Notes: generated by a model from the sequence alone, not told the origin. DNA of 64,000 bases from Roseofilum halophilum BLCC-M91 (GCF_030068445.1 NZ_JAQPOK010000089.1:1-64000), one strand, 5' to 3'; positions 18,580 to 29,393 are shown, numbered from the stretch's first letter. A program made the numbers and translations.

Positions 18580-21500
18580 ATGATTAATCTAAGCGGCTAT
18601 CAAATTCTGGCCAAGATCTACGAAAGTGACAAAACAGTAGTCTATCGGGGTTGTCAACAAAAAGGGAATCTGCCAGTGATTCTCAAGTTACTCAAATCTG
18701 AGTACCCCACCGGGGAAGAGAGAAATCGATATCAGCAAGAGTTTGAACTCCTCAATCGCCTCAATCTCGATAGTGTGGTTAAGGCTTACGCCCTAGAAAC
18801 CTATCAAAACTCTTTAGTCATGGTTTTAGAGGATTTCGGGGGAGAATCCTTAAAACAGTTGTTAGCCTCTCAGAAATTTACCCTGTTAGGATTTTTGAAC
18901 CTAGCGCTCCAAATTGTCAAAAGTTTGGGAGATTTGCATCAAGCCAATATTATTCATAAAGATATCAATCCGGCCAATATTGTCTTTAATCCCGCCACCG
19001 GAAAAGTGAAACTGGTCGATTTAAGTATATCGGGAATGCTCAATCGAGAGGATGAAACCTCTCGTCAGGCTCCCACCATTGAAGGGACTTTAGCTTATAT
19101 GTCCCCGGAGCAAACCGGAAGACTTAATCGCAGCTTAGACTATCGCACAGATTTCTATTCCTTGGGGGTCACCTTTTATGAACTCCTGACCCATAAGCTT
19201 CCCTTTGAAGCCACAGAAACGATGGAACTCATCCATTGTCACATTGCCAAACAACCCGTTGCTCCCCATATCGTCAATCCAGAAATCCCCCAGATTGTCT
19301 CTGATTTGGTAATCAAATTACTGGCTAAAAATGCTGAGGAGCGCTACCAAAGTAGTTGGGGATTACTGGCCGATTTAGAGCGGTGTTTGGTGAATCTGAA
19401 AGAAAACGACCAGATCGATTTATTTCCGTTAGGGGAACAAGATGTTTCCGATAATTTTAAAATTCCGGAAAAACTCTACGGCAGGGATAAGGAAATCGAT
19501 ACGCTGTTAGCAGCTTTCGAGCGAGTCGCGGATGGTCATAAGGAATTGATGCTGGTGAGCGGCTATTCGGGGATCGGTAAATCGGCTTTAGTGCAAGAAA
19601 TTTATAAGCCCATTACCCGCAAAAATGGCTATTTTATCCTCGGAAAATTCGATCAATTTCAGCGTAGTATTCCTTATTTTGCTATTGTTAAAGCGTTTTC
19701 TGAATTAGTCAATTTACTGCTCACAGAAAGTGAAGAAAAATTAAAAGCCTGGAAAGAGAAGTTATTAGCCGCCCTTGGCCCCAATGGGCAAATTATTATT
19801 GATGTTATTCCGGAAATCGAATATATTATTGGCCCCCAACCCTCCGCGATCGAATTAGGGCCAGCAGAATCCCAAAATAGATTTAATTTAGTCTTTCAGA
19901 ATTTTGTGCAAATTTTCTGTCGCCCAGAACATCCCTTAGTGATGTTCTTAGATGACTTACAATGGGCAGATTCTGCCACGTTGAAGTTGATTGAGCTGAT
20001 GCTGACAGAAGCAGAGGTGAAACACTTTTTCTTAATTGGAGCCTATCGAGATAATGAAGTCAGCCCCAGTCATCCTCTGATGATGATGGTGGATTCTCTG
20101 CGAATTCAGTCGGTGAACTTGAGCGAAATTCACTTAAAAAATCTGAACTTACATCAAATTGGTCAGTTGATTTCTCAAACCTTGCATCAAGACCAAAGTT
20201 CGGTTCAGCCTTTGGCAAATTTGATCAAAAATAAAACAGAAGGAAATCCATTTTTTGTGAATGAGTTCCTGAAAACTTTATACCAAGAAAAGCTTCTCAG
20301 GTTTGTTCCGCCTCAGCCGGATACGATGGGCGGATGGGCTTGGGATTTAGAAGAAATTGAGTCCATGAGTATTACAGAAAATGTGGTGGACTTAATGATT
20401 GGTAAGTTACGCAAGTTACCGGAAAAGACACAGGAAGTTTTACGATTATCGGCTTGTTTGGGAAATCAATTTGATTTAAATACTTTGTCTTTAATTTATG
20501 AAAAAGAATCCTATGGCACGTTTCAAGATTTGTTGCCTGCGATTGCAGAAAAAATGATTCAGGCCAATTCGGGTCGCGATGTGGTGGATTTTGATTTAGT
20601 GACGGCTCCTTTATTAATTTTAAATTATAAGTTTTCCCACGATCGCGTTCAGCAAGCGGCTTATACTTTAATTGATGAGGTGGATAAAAAGGCGGTGCAT
20701 CTGAAAATCGGGCGAATGCTGTTGGAGAGAACGCCGGTTGAATATCGCAGTGAACGGATTTTTGAGTTGGTCGATCATATGAATGTGGGTCGATCTTTGA
20801 TTGCGGAAAGGGATCAAATCCTGGAATTGGCTCAACTGAATTTAGAGGCAGGAAAACGGGCGAAGGATGCTACGGCTTTTGTGGCTGCTTCTCAATATTT
20901 AAGGGAGGCAATGAGTCGTCTGCCGGATAATATTTGGCAGTTGGATCATGGGTTTGCGTTTTCGTTGTATAGAGAACGGGCAGATGTGGAGTATCTGAAT
21001 GGAAATTTTGCTGAATCAGAAGCTTTGATTGATGAAGTTTTAGCTCATGCTGAGTCTGATTTTGAGAAGGCGGAGATTTATAATATTTTATTAATTCAAA
21101 ATACCCTCAGAGGTCAATATCAAAAGGCGGTGGAAATTGGTAGAACTGCTCTTGATTTATTAGGGATAGATTTACCGACTGAAGGTTTAGATCGGGTAAT
21201 TCCCCAGCAGTTAGAAAAAGCGGGTGAAGCGCTAGGGAATCGCCCGATCTTATCCTTGCTCGATCAACCGAAAATGGAGAATCCTGTCAGCGAAATGAAG
21301 GTGAAGTTATTAAATAATTTGGCTCCACCGACTTATATGCTGAATATTCAGTTGTGGACGCTGATGATTCTGAAGGGTGCAACGTTGGTTTTAGAGGAGG
21401 GATATACTCCAGAAGTGGGATTCTTTTTGCCTACCTATGGCATTTTGTTGGTGAATTTGTTTGGAGAATATCGTAATGGTTATGATCTGGGACGGGTGGC

Positions 21501-23967
21501 TTATCAGTTGAATCAAAAGTGGGGACATCCGACTTATAAGGCTGGTGTGTGTTTAATTAGCACTTTGAATTATTGGTTTAATCCGGTGAAAGATTCAAAT
21601 CCTTTAGGCAATGAGGCTTATCAATCTGCGCTGGATGCGGGTGATTTACCCTATGGGGGTTATGTGTTGCATAATCAGTCTCTTAATTTCTTTGTCCAAG
21701 GTAAACCGATTAATGAGATTTTAGAGGAGATTCCTAAGTATTTACCTTTTGCCGAGAAAACGGAAAATCAGTTGGTGACGGATATTTTACTGGGTTTACA
21801 GTTGGTACTGTTGAATTTGGACGATCAAACGGATGAGCCGTTAAATTTTGATGGGCCGAGTTTAACGGAAGGGGAGTATGTGGAGCTGTGTCAGCAAAAT
21901 CAGAATACGTTTGCGTTGTGTATTTATCAGATTTTTAAGATGCAAACGCTCTATTTGTATGGCAATCTGGAGGAAGCTTTAGCTCTGAGTGAGACGATCG
22001 CTAATCAACTTCAGTCGATTCTGGGAACTGTGCCGGTTACTGAGTATAATTTTTATTCTTCTTTGCTGTGTCTATCGGCTTATGGGATGACAGAGGAGAC
22101 GGAGCGAGAGGCTCTGTTAGCTAAGGTGAGAGAGAATCAACGGCAATTAAAGGTATGGTCGGAAAATTGTGCGGCGAATTTCTTGTCTAAATATTTACTG
22201 GTAGAAGGGGAATTGGCTCGCGTGCAAAATGATCTGGAGCTGGCGATCGATTTGTACGATCGCGCGATCGCCGTTGCTACGGAGCATGAGTTAATGCCGG
22301 TGCAGGCGATCGCTAATGAACGGGCGGCGGATTTTTGGCTGGACAAAAATAAAGTCTCCTATGCTCTGGTGCATTTACGGGAGGCTTACTATCATTACCA
22401 GAAATGGGGCATCAAGCGCAAAGTGGCATCTCTGAAATTAGCCTATCCCCAATTAGAAGCCACATTAAATCAATCCACCAATGGCATAGATGTGGCGAAA
22501 ACCATTCACACCTCTACCAATTCGATTTCTCATAGCCTAGATTTAAATACAGTCCTCAAAGCCTCTCAAGCCATTTCGAGTGAAATCGTTTTAGATAAGC
22601 TTTTAGGTAACTTAATGCAAATCTTGATTGAAAATGCCGGAGCGCAATCTGGATTTTTGCTGCTGCCCAAGGAGGGCAAGTTGCTGATTTCTGCGTCGGC
22701 TTCTGTCGATGAGGAAACGATTATTAATCAAGACTCAACAGCCGTAGAAACCAGTGAAGAGCTTCCCATTACTGTGATTAACTATGTGGAGCGATCGCTC
22801 TCGGATGTGGTGTTAAGTCATGCCTGTCGAGATGGGCAGTTTACTAACGATCCTTATATTACTAAGCGCCAGGTTAAATCTCTGCTGTGTATCCCCATTG
22901 TTAGCCAAGGGCAACTGATTAGTATTCTCTACTTAGAGAATAACCTCACTACCGATGCCTTCACCAGCGATCGCATTGAAGTGCTGCAAGTTTTATCCTC
23001 CCAAGCGGCGATCGCCCTTGATAATGCTCTCCTCTATGCCTCCGTCGAGCAAAAAGTGCAAGAGCGCACCCAAGAACTCAACCAAAAAAACCAAGATTTA
23101 TCCCAAACCCTCGAAGAGCTACAACGAACCCAAGCCCAACTCATCCAAACAGAAAAAATGTCCGGTTTAGGTCAAATGGTGGCTGGTGTTGCCCATGAGA
23201 TTAATAATCCCGTCAGTTTTATCTATGGGAACCTCGCCCCCGCTACAGAATATGTTGAAGATTTACTGTCTTTGATCGATCTCTATCAAACCCATTACCC
23301 TAATCCTGTTGAAGAAGTTGAAGATCTGATTGAAGATATCGATCTCGACTTTATCAGTGAAGACCTCAAAAATCTTCTCACTTCCATGCAAGTGGGAGCT
23401 GAACGCATCCGGAAGATTATTCTTTCTCTACGCAACTTCTCCCGCCTGGATGAAGCAGATAAAAAACCGGTTAATCTGCATGATGGATTAGAGAGTACGC
23501 TCTTGATTTTGCAAAATCGCTTCAAAGAGTCGGGGAATGAAAAAGAAATTAAAATTATTAAAGAGTATGGCAATTTACCTCTAGTCAATTGCTACGCTTC
23601 GCAACTCAATCAAGTGTTCATGAATTTATTAACCAATGCTTGCGATGCGATGCAAGATCAGAGAAATACCGAAACCCCTGAAGATCGGCAACCCTCGATT
23701 ACGGTGCGGACGCAAGTAACGGATCGCCAATCGGTGGAAGTCATTATTGCTGATAATGGCCCGGGGATGAGCGAGGAAACCTTGAAAAGAATCTTTAATC
23801 CCTTTTATACCACTAAGCCGGTCGGTTCTGGAACTGGTCTAGGGTTATCCATCAGTTATCAAATTGTGGTGGAAAAACATAGCGGACAACTCAGTTGTAT
23901 TTCTCAACCGGGAGAGGGCGCTCAGTTTATTGTGGAAATTCCTTTACGACCTACGGAGGAGGAATGA
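18580..23967 (+). CDS. Hstk-type Ser/Thr kinase-ATPase-GAF-histidine kinase
   Basis: Giant two-headed sensor kinase of about 1795 aa. The order is: Ser/Thr kinase domain at about 1-270 (IIHKDINPANIVF, KLVDLS, GTLAYMSPEQTGR), AAA/STAND-like ATPase with Walker A SGYSGIGKSALV near 365, a long helical TPR-like middle, a GAF domain, a coiled coil, then HisKA (GVAHEINNPVSF) and HATPase (GTGLGLSISYQIV). This is the architecture of the Hstk family of cyanobacteria. I choose ATG 18580, giving MINLSGYQILAKIYES, because upstream codons to 18481 look non-coding. The kinase head has DLS in place of DFG but keeps the metal-binding Asp. No response regulator is adjacent. Ligand unknown. Confidence 0.93.
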   Translation: MINLSGYQILAKIYESDKTVVYRGCQQKGNLPVILKLLKSEYPTGEERNRYQQEFELLNRLNLDSVVKAYALETYQNSLVMVLEDFGGESLKQLLASQKFTLLGFLNLALQIVKSLGDLHQANIIHKDINPANIVFNPATGKVKLVDLSISGMLNREDETSRQAPTIEGTLAYMSPEQTGRLNRSLDYRTDFYSLGVTFYELLTHKLPFEATETMELIHCHIAKQPVAPHIVNPEIPQIVSDLVIKLLAKNAEERYQSSWGLLADLERCLVNLKENDQIDLFPLGEQDVSDNFKIPEKLYGRDKEIDTLLAAFERVADGHKELMLVSGYSGIGKSALVQEIYKPITRKNGYFILGKFDQFQRSIPYFAIVKAFSELVNLLLTESEEKLKAWKEKLLAALGPNGQIIIDVIPEIEYIIGPQPSAIELGPAESQNRFNLVFQNFVQIFCRPEHPLVMFLDDLQWADSATLKLIELMLTEAEVKHFFLIGAYRDNEVSPSHPLMMMVDSLRIQSVNLSEIHLKNLNLHQIGQLISQTLHQDQSSVQPLANLIKNKTEGNPFFVNEFLKTLYQEKLLRFVPPQPDTMGGWAWDLEEIESMSITENVVDLMIGKLRKLPEKTQEVLRLSACLGNQFDLNTLSLIYEKESYGTFQDLLPAIAEKMIQANSGRDVVDFDLVTAPLLILNYKFSHDRVQQAAYTLIDEVDKKAVHLKIGRMLLERTPVEYRSERIFELVDHMNVGRSLIAERDQILELAQLNLEAGKRAKDATAFVAASQYLREAMSRLPDNIWQLDHGFAFSLYRERADVEYLNGNFAESEALIDEVLAHAESDFEKAEIYNILLIQNTLRGQYQKAVEIGRTALDLLGIDLPTEGLDRVIPQQLEKAGEALGNRPILSLLDQPKMENPVSEMKVKLLNNLAPPTYMLNIQLWTLMILKGATLVLEEGYTPEVGFFLPTYGILLVNLFGEYRNGYDLGRVAYQLNQKWGHPTYKAGVCLISTLNYWFNPVKDSNPLGNEAYQSALDAGDLPYGGYVLHNQSLNFFVQGKPINEILEEIPKYLPFAEKTENQLVTDILLGLQLVLLNLDDQTDEPLNFDGPSLTEGEYVELCQQNQNTFALCIYQIFKMQTLYLYGNLEEALALSETIANQLQSILGTVPVTEYNFYSSLLCLSAYGMTEETEREALLAKVRENQRQLKVWSENCAANFLSKYLLVEGELARVQNDLELAIDLYDRAIAVATEHELMPVQAIANERAADFWLDKNKVSYALVHLREAYYHYQKWGIKRKVASLKLAYPQLEATLNQSTNGIDVAKTIHTSTNSISHSLDLNTVLKASQAISSEIVLDKLLGNLMQILIENAGAQSGFLLLPKEGKLLISASASVDEETIINQDSTAVETSEELPITVINYVERSLSDVVLSHACRDGQFTNDPYITKRQVKSLLCIPIVSQGQLISILYLENNLTTDAFTSDRIEVLQVLSSQAAIALDNALLYASVEQKVQERTQELNQKNQDLSQTLEELQRTQAQLIQTEKMSGLGQMVAGVAHEINNPVSFIYGNLAPATEYVEDLLSLIDLYQTHYPNPVEEVEDLIEDIDLDFISEDLKNLLTSMQVGAERIRKIILSLRNFSRLDEADKKPVNLHDGLESTLLILQNRFKESGNEKEIKIIKEYGNLPLVNCYASQLNQVFMNLLTNACDAMQDQRNTETPEDRQPSITVRTQVTDRQSVEVIIADNGPGMSEETLKRIFNPFYTTKPVGSGTGLGLSISYQIVVEKHSGQLSCISQPGEGAQFIVEIPLRPTEEE

Positions 23968-24110
23968 TTTTTAAGTAATAAGTCATGAGAAACTTGACAG
24001 CGCCTTAAGTTGTCCATCAGCCTTGCCAGGCGCTTACCCACAACTTCATTGCACAGGAGTAATACCATTACCTATTACCGCGCGAAGCGCTATAGTTCAC
24101 AATGCGATCG

Positions 24111-24821
24111 CTAATCCCATTGAAAGTAAAAGTCATCCACACTAAATTGTCCATCAAAAGCGGAAAAGTTAATGCGGTGGATCTCTGGTGTCTCTGTGGT
24201 TAACGTCAAAAGAGCATTCGGAGCAATAGGAGCGTTAGAGTCTGCTAGATTCGCTTCTGACAACTCCGTATAGGCGATCGCTTGCTTGTGTCGATCAAAC
24301 CCCGTTAACGTAATTCGTCGGGAGCTAGTGACATAACAACTCATGGCGCTGATTGGACGAGTAAACAGCACTTCCATCCAACCACTTTTGGGCCCAGCAA
24401 TCAGTACCATTGTTCCTGTTTTCGGAGGATAGGCAGGATTAGAGGGTTGAAGAGCGATCGCATTGCGAAACTGAATCCCCCACTGTTCAAACTGGTGATT
24501 CACCACTTCAAACCCTTGCAAGGTTTCTAAATCCAAATGAATCCTCTTGCTCCCCCCAGCAGAGGACGGTAAGTCAGATTCTGTGATATCCGCAGCATTA
24601 GACACGGCCGTTTGTTGTTCGCTCAAGCAATCAAAGGGATAGATTGTTCTCTCGGAGGGAGTCCGCAATCGGCACAGGTGCAGATGGCGATCTGATTCTC
24701 CAATAGAAACCAAAGATTCCACAACTGGAGTTGTTGATACTCTATCAGATAGCTGAGGTTGAGGCTGGTTTCTACCCTGTCTCTTAAGTTTTGCGCCAGC
24801 TATCTTCTCTGCTAGGGTCAT
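24111..24821 (-). CDS. Hypothetical protein with beta-sandwich-like domain
   Basis: 236-aa product of unknown function. The first 75 residues are polar and low in order. From about residue 95 (HLDLETLQGFEVVNHQF) to the end the pattern resembles beta-sandwich domains found in some PEP-CTERM proteins. That pattern includes an asymmetric pair of strands around ITLTGFD and the final INFSAFDGQFSVDDFYF. There is no signal peptide and no PEP-CTERM tail, so it is probably cytoplasmic. It is downstream of and parallel to rsmD/gyrA but separated from them by a terminator hairpin. Confidence 0.7.
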   Translation of the reverse strand: MTLAEKIAGAKLKRQGRNQPQPQLSDRVSTTPVVESLVSIGESDRHLHLCRLRTPSERTIYPFDCLSEQQTAVSNAADITESDLPSSAGGSKRIHLDLETLQGFEVVNHQFEQWGIQFRNAIALQPSNPAYPPKTGTMVLIAGPKSGWMEVLFTRPISAMSCYVTSSRRITLTGFDRHKQAIAYTELSEANLADSNAPIAPNALLTLTTETPEIHRINFSAFDGQFSVDDFYFQWD

Positions 24822-24877
24822 AACGCTCCGTCCTCACAAAATGTTATCTAGAATACTTGATCTTCCGCAAAAATAAG

Positions 24878-24900
24878 AATGAGGGGTCACGCCCCTCATT
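24878..24900. terminator. Hairpin between rsmD and the 236-aa gene
   Basis: AATGAGGGG (24878-24886) and CCCCTCATT (24892-24900) form a perfect 9-bp stem with a 5-nt loop. It lies about 45 bp after the rsmD stop on the minus strand and is likely the end of the gyrA-rsmD transcript. Confidence 0.65.
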
Positions 24901-24946
24901 AACATTATGTCCTATTGACTCGGTTTTGACTGCTTAACAGGAAGAA

Positions 24947-25477
24947 TTAACTCGAATAAAAGGTGACAGCACTATTCCCGTAAACCTTTTGGCGAAGAAT
25001 TTCTAAGCCATCTAGCTCACCTGGAGGAGGGAGTTGGGGAGCATGTTCAACCGCGAGTTCTCCTGTAGGAGAGAGCAGATCGAGATCGGCGATCGCCTCT
25101 AACACCGGCTGATATAATGAACTCTGATAGGGTGGATCGAAGTAAATGCGATCGAAGCGATCGCCCTCTAAGCGCTGCAACCGCTTCACCACATCCCCAG
25201 ACCAAACCCGAAATCGATCTGCTGATGCCATCTGTTGCCAATTTTGGCGAATCACCCCACAAGCGGGACTCGACTGTTCAATCCCCACCACCCAACTAGC
25301 CCCCCGACACAACGCTTCCGCCCCCATGGAACCACTACCAGCACACAAATCTAACCAGCGACAGCCCTCAATCGAACCTTGCCAAATATTAAATACCGCT
25401 TCTCGGACTCGCCCAGCAGTCGGGCGAGTCCGAGAACCGGAAAGGGTTTTAATCACACGATTGCCATAAATACGCAT
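24947..25477 (-). CDS. rsmD: 16S rRNA (guanine966-N2)-methyltransferase
   Basis: SAM-dependent methylation of G966 in 16S rRNA. The 176-aa protein has the RsmD N-terminal motif TRPTAGRVREAVFN, the SAM motif WLDLCAGSGSMGAEALCRGA and the catalytic FDPPYQS. Length fits. It is 37 bp downstream of gyrA on the same strand, so they are probably co-transcribed. The codons for the RPT motif form a perfect 15-bp inverted repeat (25400-25436), an unusual feature in a coding start region. Confidence 0.94.
   Translation of the reverse strand: MRIYGNRVIKTLSGSRTRPTAGRVREAVFNIWQGSIEGCRWLDLCAGSGSMGAEALCRGASWVVGIEQSSPACGVIRQNWQQMASADRFRVWSGDVVKRLQRLEGDRFDRIYFDPPYQSSLYQPVLEAIADLDLLSPTGELAVEHAPQLPPPGELDGLEILRQKVYGNSAVTFYSS
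25400..25436. repeat. Perfect 15-bp inverted repeat inside rsmD
   Basis: TTCTCGGACTCGCCC (25400-25414) pairs with GGGCGAGTCCGAGAA (25422-25436) around loop AGCAGTC. It spans codons for the conserved motif near residues 14-26 of RsmD. Confidence 0.85.
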
Positions 25478-25514
25478 ATCACCAAGATTTCATCACCACG
25501 ATGTGAACTGGAAA

Positions 25515-28139
25515 TTATTCCGCTAAGGGTTCGGGAGTGTCGATTTCAGGGGGTAACTCTACCTCTTGCTCTCCCTCTGTCGTTTCTTCGGCGTGGGTAG
25601 GAACCAGGGCAACTGCGGCAATGGCATCGTCTTTATCTAACCGTTGCACCAATACCCCGGTTGCACCACGGGATTGTACGGAAATGGCGTTAGTGGACTG
25701 GCGAATAATAATGCCACGGGAGGTGACCATCATTAACTCGTCGTCGGGGTGAACGATGCGGAGAGCGGCTAACTTATCATGGGTTTTATGGGATTTGAAC
25801 TTAGTGGCAATAATGCCTTTTCCGGAGCGATTTTGCAGTCGGAACTGGTTCACGGGAACTCGTTTTCCATAGCCTCTGGTGGTGACGACTAAAGCCCAGG
25901 GGCCCAGGGGAGTGGTATCTATGTCTTCGGTTTCTGGTTGCTCGTTGGTCTCTTCTTCTTCGGTCTGATCGACCATTAGCTCATTGAGAACCTGACCGGG
26001 TAGAATATCCATGCTAATTAGGCGATCGCCATCCGCCAGTTTCATCGCTCGCACTCCCCGTGCCGTCCGACCCAGGGGACGCAATTGTTGGGTATTGGTT
26101 CGGAAATGAATCGCTTTGCCCTGGCGAGAGGCAATAATAATACTATCTTCTTCCGTTGCTCGTCTGACCCAACGCAACTGATCCCCTTCCCCTAAAGAAA
26201 TGGCGATTAACCCGTTGGTGCGAATGTTACTAAAGGCATCAAGGGTAGTGCGTTTAATATAGCCATTTTGGGTGAGCATGACCAAATATTCATGGTCGCT
26301 AAATTCAGATACCGGGATAATGGATGTAATCTTCTCATCCATGGGGATGGGCAACATTTGTACCAGGGGCGTGCCCTTAGCATTCCGGGAGCCACTGGGA
26401 ATTTGATAGGCCAGGAGGCGATAGACCACACCGCGATCGCTAAAAAAGAGTAAGCTATCGTGATCGCAACAGGTCAAGAAATGGTCAATGCCATCATCTT
26501 CTTTGATTTTTGCGCCGGATTTACCCCGTGTTGCCCGACTTTGGGCATCAAAGGTATCCACGGGCATCCGTTTAATATAGCCCTGTTCCGTAATTAAGAT
26601 CACCGCTTTTTCATTGGCGATCAAGTCCATATCGACGAGATCCCCTTCTGCTCTTTCGATTTGGGTGCGGCGAGGGGTGGCAAATTTTTGTTTCAGGTCT
26701 GCACATTCTGCCTTAATCATCTCTAGGATACGATTGCGGTTGGCCAGAATGTCTTTTAAGTCGGCAATGCGAAGTTGTAGGTCTTCATGTTCTTGACGAA
26801 TTTTTTCGGCTTCTAGGGCCGTCAGTCGCCGCAGTTGCATTTGCAGAATGGCATCTGCCTGCATTTCCGAGAGGGAGTAGTTTTCGATCAGCTCGGTTTT
26901 GGCGCTGGGGGTATCGGCAGCGTGACGGATGAGTTGGATAATTTCATCTAGGTATTGCATGGCAATGAGCAAGCCCTGCAACAGGTGGTCTCGCTCTTCG
27001 GCTTTGCGGAGTTCGTATTGGGTGCGTCGGGTGATGGTCTCTACGCGGAATTCCAGGAAGACGTTGAGGAAGTGTGTGAGGGAGAGCAGTTGGGGGTCGT
27101 TGTTGACGAGGGCCAACATATTGGCCCCGAAGTTGGTTTGCAGGGGGGTTTGTTTGTAGAGGTTGTTGAGAACGACCCTAGGATAGGCATCCCGGCGCAG
27201 TTCGACGACGATCCGCATTCCGTCGCGATCGCTTTCATCGCGAATGTCGGCAATGCCGTCAATGCGTTTATCATTGACAAGTTCGGCGATCCGCTCAATG
27301 AGGGCAGCCTTATTCACCTGGTAGGGAAGTTCAGTAACAATAATGGCATCCCGTGACGGTCTTCCCCGATGCTCAATGGTTTCGATGTCGGCGATCCCGC
27401 GCATGGTAATGGAGCCGCGCCCCAGGGTATAGGCTTCTTGGATACCGGAGGTTCCCAATATTTTGCCGCCGGTGGGGAAGTCAGGGCCGGGAATATACTG
27501 CATCAGGGCAGTATCGGTTAAGTCTGGATTTTCAATAAGCGCCACTAAGCCATCGATCAGTTCTCCCAGGTTATGGGGGGGGATATTGGTGGCCATTCCC
27601 ACGGCAATACCGGCTGAACCGTTGAGCAGCAGTTGGGGAACCCTGGCGGGGAGAACGATGGGTTCCTGTTGGGAGCCGTCGAAGTTATCGAGAAAGTCTA
27701 CGGTTTCGGCTTCGATGTCTTGCAGCATGGCTTCGGTGGCGATCGCCTGGAGGCGACATTCGGTGTACCGCATGGCGGCTGGGGGGTCGTTGTCTACGGA
27801 GCCGAAGTTACCATGACCGTTGATCAGGGGCGATCGCATGGAAAAGTCTTGCGCCATCCGCACGAGGGCATCATAAACGGCGGTATCGCCATGGGGATGG
27901 TATTTACCGAGGACTTCCCCGACGACACGGGCGCATTTCCGGAAGGGGCGATCGGGGGTTAATCCCAGTTCATGCATCGCATACAAAATCCGGCGGTGAA
28001 CCGGTTTGAGTCCATCCCTGGCATCGGGGAGCGCTCGACCTACAATCACGCTCATGGCGTATTCTAGGTATGACCGGGACATCTCATTTCTTAAGTCCGT
28101 GGGCACAATCCGATCTAGGGGGATACTCATACGGGGCAA
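25515..28139 (-). CDS. gyrA: DNA gyrase subunit A
   Basis: Breakage-reunion subunit of gyrase. The catalytic tyrosine is Y125 in [10 protein letters not shown]. The quinolone-region [10 protein letters not shown] is at 81-90, with Thr at the usual Ser83 position. The C-terminal domain shows beta-pinwheel blades. Its GyrA box is weak: SRATRGKSG instead of QRRGGKG. An acidic tail ends the 874-aa protein, as in many GyrA. Given only one topoisomerase A subunit in view, a ParC-like paralogue cannot be fully excluded. The gene is followed by rsmD. Confidence 0.92.
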   Translation of the reverse strand: MPRMSIPLDRIVPTDLRNEMSRSYLEYAMSVIVGRALPDARDGLKPVHRRILYAMHELGLTPDRPFRKCARVVGEVLGKYHPHGDTAVYDALVRMAQDFSMRSPLINGHGNFGSVDNDPPAAMRYTECRLQAIATEAMLQDIEAETVDFLDNFDGSQQEPIVLPARVPQLLLNGSAGIAVGMATNIPPHNLGELIDGLVALIENPDLTDTALMQYIPGPDFPTGGKILGTSGIQEAYTLGRGSITMRGIADIETIEHRGRPSRDAIIVTELPYQVNKAALIERIAELVNDKRIDGIADIRDESDRDGMRIVVELRRDAYPRVVLNNLYKQTPLQTNFGANMLALVNNDPQLLSLTHFLNVFLEFRVETITRRTQYELRKAEERDHLLQGLLIAMQYLDEIIQLIRHAADTPSAKTELIENYSLSEMQADAILQMQLRRLTALEAEKIRQEHEDLQLRIADLKDILANRNRILEMIKAECADLKQKFATPRRTQIERAEGDLVDMDLIANEKAVILITEQGYIKRMPVDTFDAQSRATRGKSGAKIKEDDGIDHFLTCCDHDSLLFFSDRGVVYRLLAYQIPSGSRNAKGTPLVQMLPIPMDEKITSIIPVSEFSDHEYLVMLTQNGYIKRTTLDAFSNIRTNGLIAISLGEGDQLRWVRRATEEDSIIIASRQGKAIHFRTNTQQLRPLGRTARGVRAMKLADGDRLISMDILPGQVLNELMVDQTEEEETNEQPETEDIDTTPLGPWALVVTTRGYGKRVPVNQFRLQNRSGKGIIATKFKSHKTHDKLAALRIVHPDDELMMVTSRGIIIRQSTNAISVQSRGATGVLVQRLDKDDAIAAVALVPTHAEETTEGEQEVELPPEIDTPEPLAE

Positions 28140-28349
28140 GGCTCCATGCAGAAAACAATTCAGAAACTACAAAACTTGGTATTCCCGCCCACAGAGGGGG
28201 TTTGAGCGTACCAAGTTGTGAGTGTTTACTTATCAAATTTTAACATATTTTCAGAGTCCCGCTCTGCTCTGGATTCTGATGGGGGCGATCGCCTCTTCAA
28301 CGGTGATTTCTGTTTAAGCTAACAGTAGGAGATTAAAGGAGACATATTG

Positions 28350-28550
28350 ATGAGTACAGAGCGCTGGGATGATGAGCGGTTAGACCGTTTAGCCGATCTG
28401 ATCGAAAGTAATGCTCGTGCCGCTAGGGAAGAGCGGCAACAGTTATTTGAAATGGCTAAGAACCACGATCGCCTGATCGAAAGTAATGCTCGCGTGATTC
28501 AAGCTCTAGCCAATGCCGCAGCAGAAGCAGGGGAGGAGCGGCAACAGTAA
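28350..28550 (+). CDS. Small coiled-coil protein, 66 aa
   Basis: Short charged helical protein beginning MSTERWDDERLDRLADLIES, with two similar segments containing LIESNAR (around residues 18 and 43) that suggest an internal duplication. Small proteins of this pattern are common in cyanobacteria; function unknown. The ATG at 28350 has AAGGAG about 8 bases upstream, better than the TTG at 28347. It lies between gyrA (divergent) and rplU (same strand). Confidence 0.72.
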   Translation: MSTERWDDERLDRLADLIESNARAAREERQQLFEMAKNHDRLIESNARVIQALANAAAEAGEERQQ

Positions 28551-28556
28551 CCGTAA

Positions 28557-28688
28557 TTGACAAAATAGAAAGTAAAGTGAAATAATGATAGATTGTCTGC
28601 TTAATCCCTGCTCGGATCAGGTGCAAGCATCCCTAAATGCTGGTAACAACCAGCTACCTGTACGGCAACCCCAAGGAACCGATATCCC
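28557..28688 (+). promoter_or_regulatory. Promoter and structured leader of rplU
   Basis: TTGACA at 28557-28562 with an A/T-rich -10 candidate AATAAT at 28581-28586 (18-bp spacing). The leader contains two hairpins: AGCATccctaaATGCT, and a perfect GCTGGT-aaca-ACCAGC (28639-28654). AAGGA follows near the start codon. The compact structure before a ribosomal protein operon suggests autoregulation. No known motif was matched. Confidence 0.45.
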
Positions 28689-29057
28689 ATGAGTTACGCA
28701 ATTATTGAAACGGGTGGTAAACAACTGAGAGTTGAACCCGGTCGCTTTTATGACATTGAACTGTTGGCGGTGGAACCGGAGCAAACGGTTTCGATTGACC
28801 AGGTGTTGTATATCCAGCATGGTGATGATATCCATGTGGGGCAACCCTTGGTGAGTGGCGCGACGGTGGAAGGAACGGTAATGCGTCATTTTCGCGATCG
28901 CAAGGTTTTAGTCTATAAAATGCAGCCGAAAAAGAAAACGCGCAAAAAACGCGGACACCGCCAAGAACGCACCCGGTTGATGATCGATTCCATTAATCTC
29001 AATGGAGAGGTGTTAACCTCAACCGCAGCACCGGCTGAAGTCTCTGAAGAAGCTTAA
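28689..29057 (+). CDS. rplU: 50S ribosomal protein L21
   Basis: 122-aa L21 of the large ribosomal subunit. It begins [18 protein letters not shown] and has the basic [15 protein letters not shown] stretch and the typical C-terminal extension of cyanobacterial L21. It is 55 bp upstream of rpmA in the conserved L21-L27 order. The start follows AAGGAA at a usable distance. Confidence 0.98.
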   Translation: MSYAIIETGGKQLRVEPGRFYDIELLAVEPEQTVSIDQVLYIQHGDDIHVGQPLVSGATVEGTVMRHFRDRKVLVYKMQPKKKTRKKRGHRQERTRLMIDSINLNGEVLTSTAAPAEVSEEA

Positions 29058-29112
29058 TTGCAGTAAAGTTTGTACACTAGATATACACTCGATAATCAAT
29101 CTCAAAAGTCCT

Positions 29113-29379
29113 ATGGCACATAAGAAAGGAACTGGAAGTACACGCAACGGCCGCGACTCGAACGCCCAACGCTTGGGTGTAAAACGCTTTGGTGGGGAAA
29201 ATGTCCTGGCGGGTAATATTCTTGTCCGTCAAAGAGGAACTTCTTTCCATGCGGGTAAAAATGTGGGTGTGGGCCGGGATTACACTCTGTTTGCTCTGAC
29301 TGATGGTATCGTTACGTTTGAGCGCAACGGTAGATATCGGAAGAAAGTGAGTGTTTATCCTGCACAAGCAACCTCTTAG
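29113..29379 (+). CDS. rpmA: 50S ribosomal protein L27
   Basis: 88-aa L27, located near the peptidyl transferase centre. The N-terminus [20 protein letters not shown] and the segment [21 protein letters not shown] are diagnostic. It is co-directional with rplU. There is no N-terminal extension needing cleavage. A MITE-like repeat begins 15 bp after its stop. Confidence 0.98.
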   Translation: MAHKKGTGSTRNGRDSNAQRLGVKRFGGENVLAGNILVRQRGTSFHAGKNVGVGRDYTLFALTDGIVTFERNGRYRKKVSVYPAQATS

Positions 29380-29393
29380 GTTGCATGGGTTTC

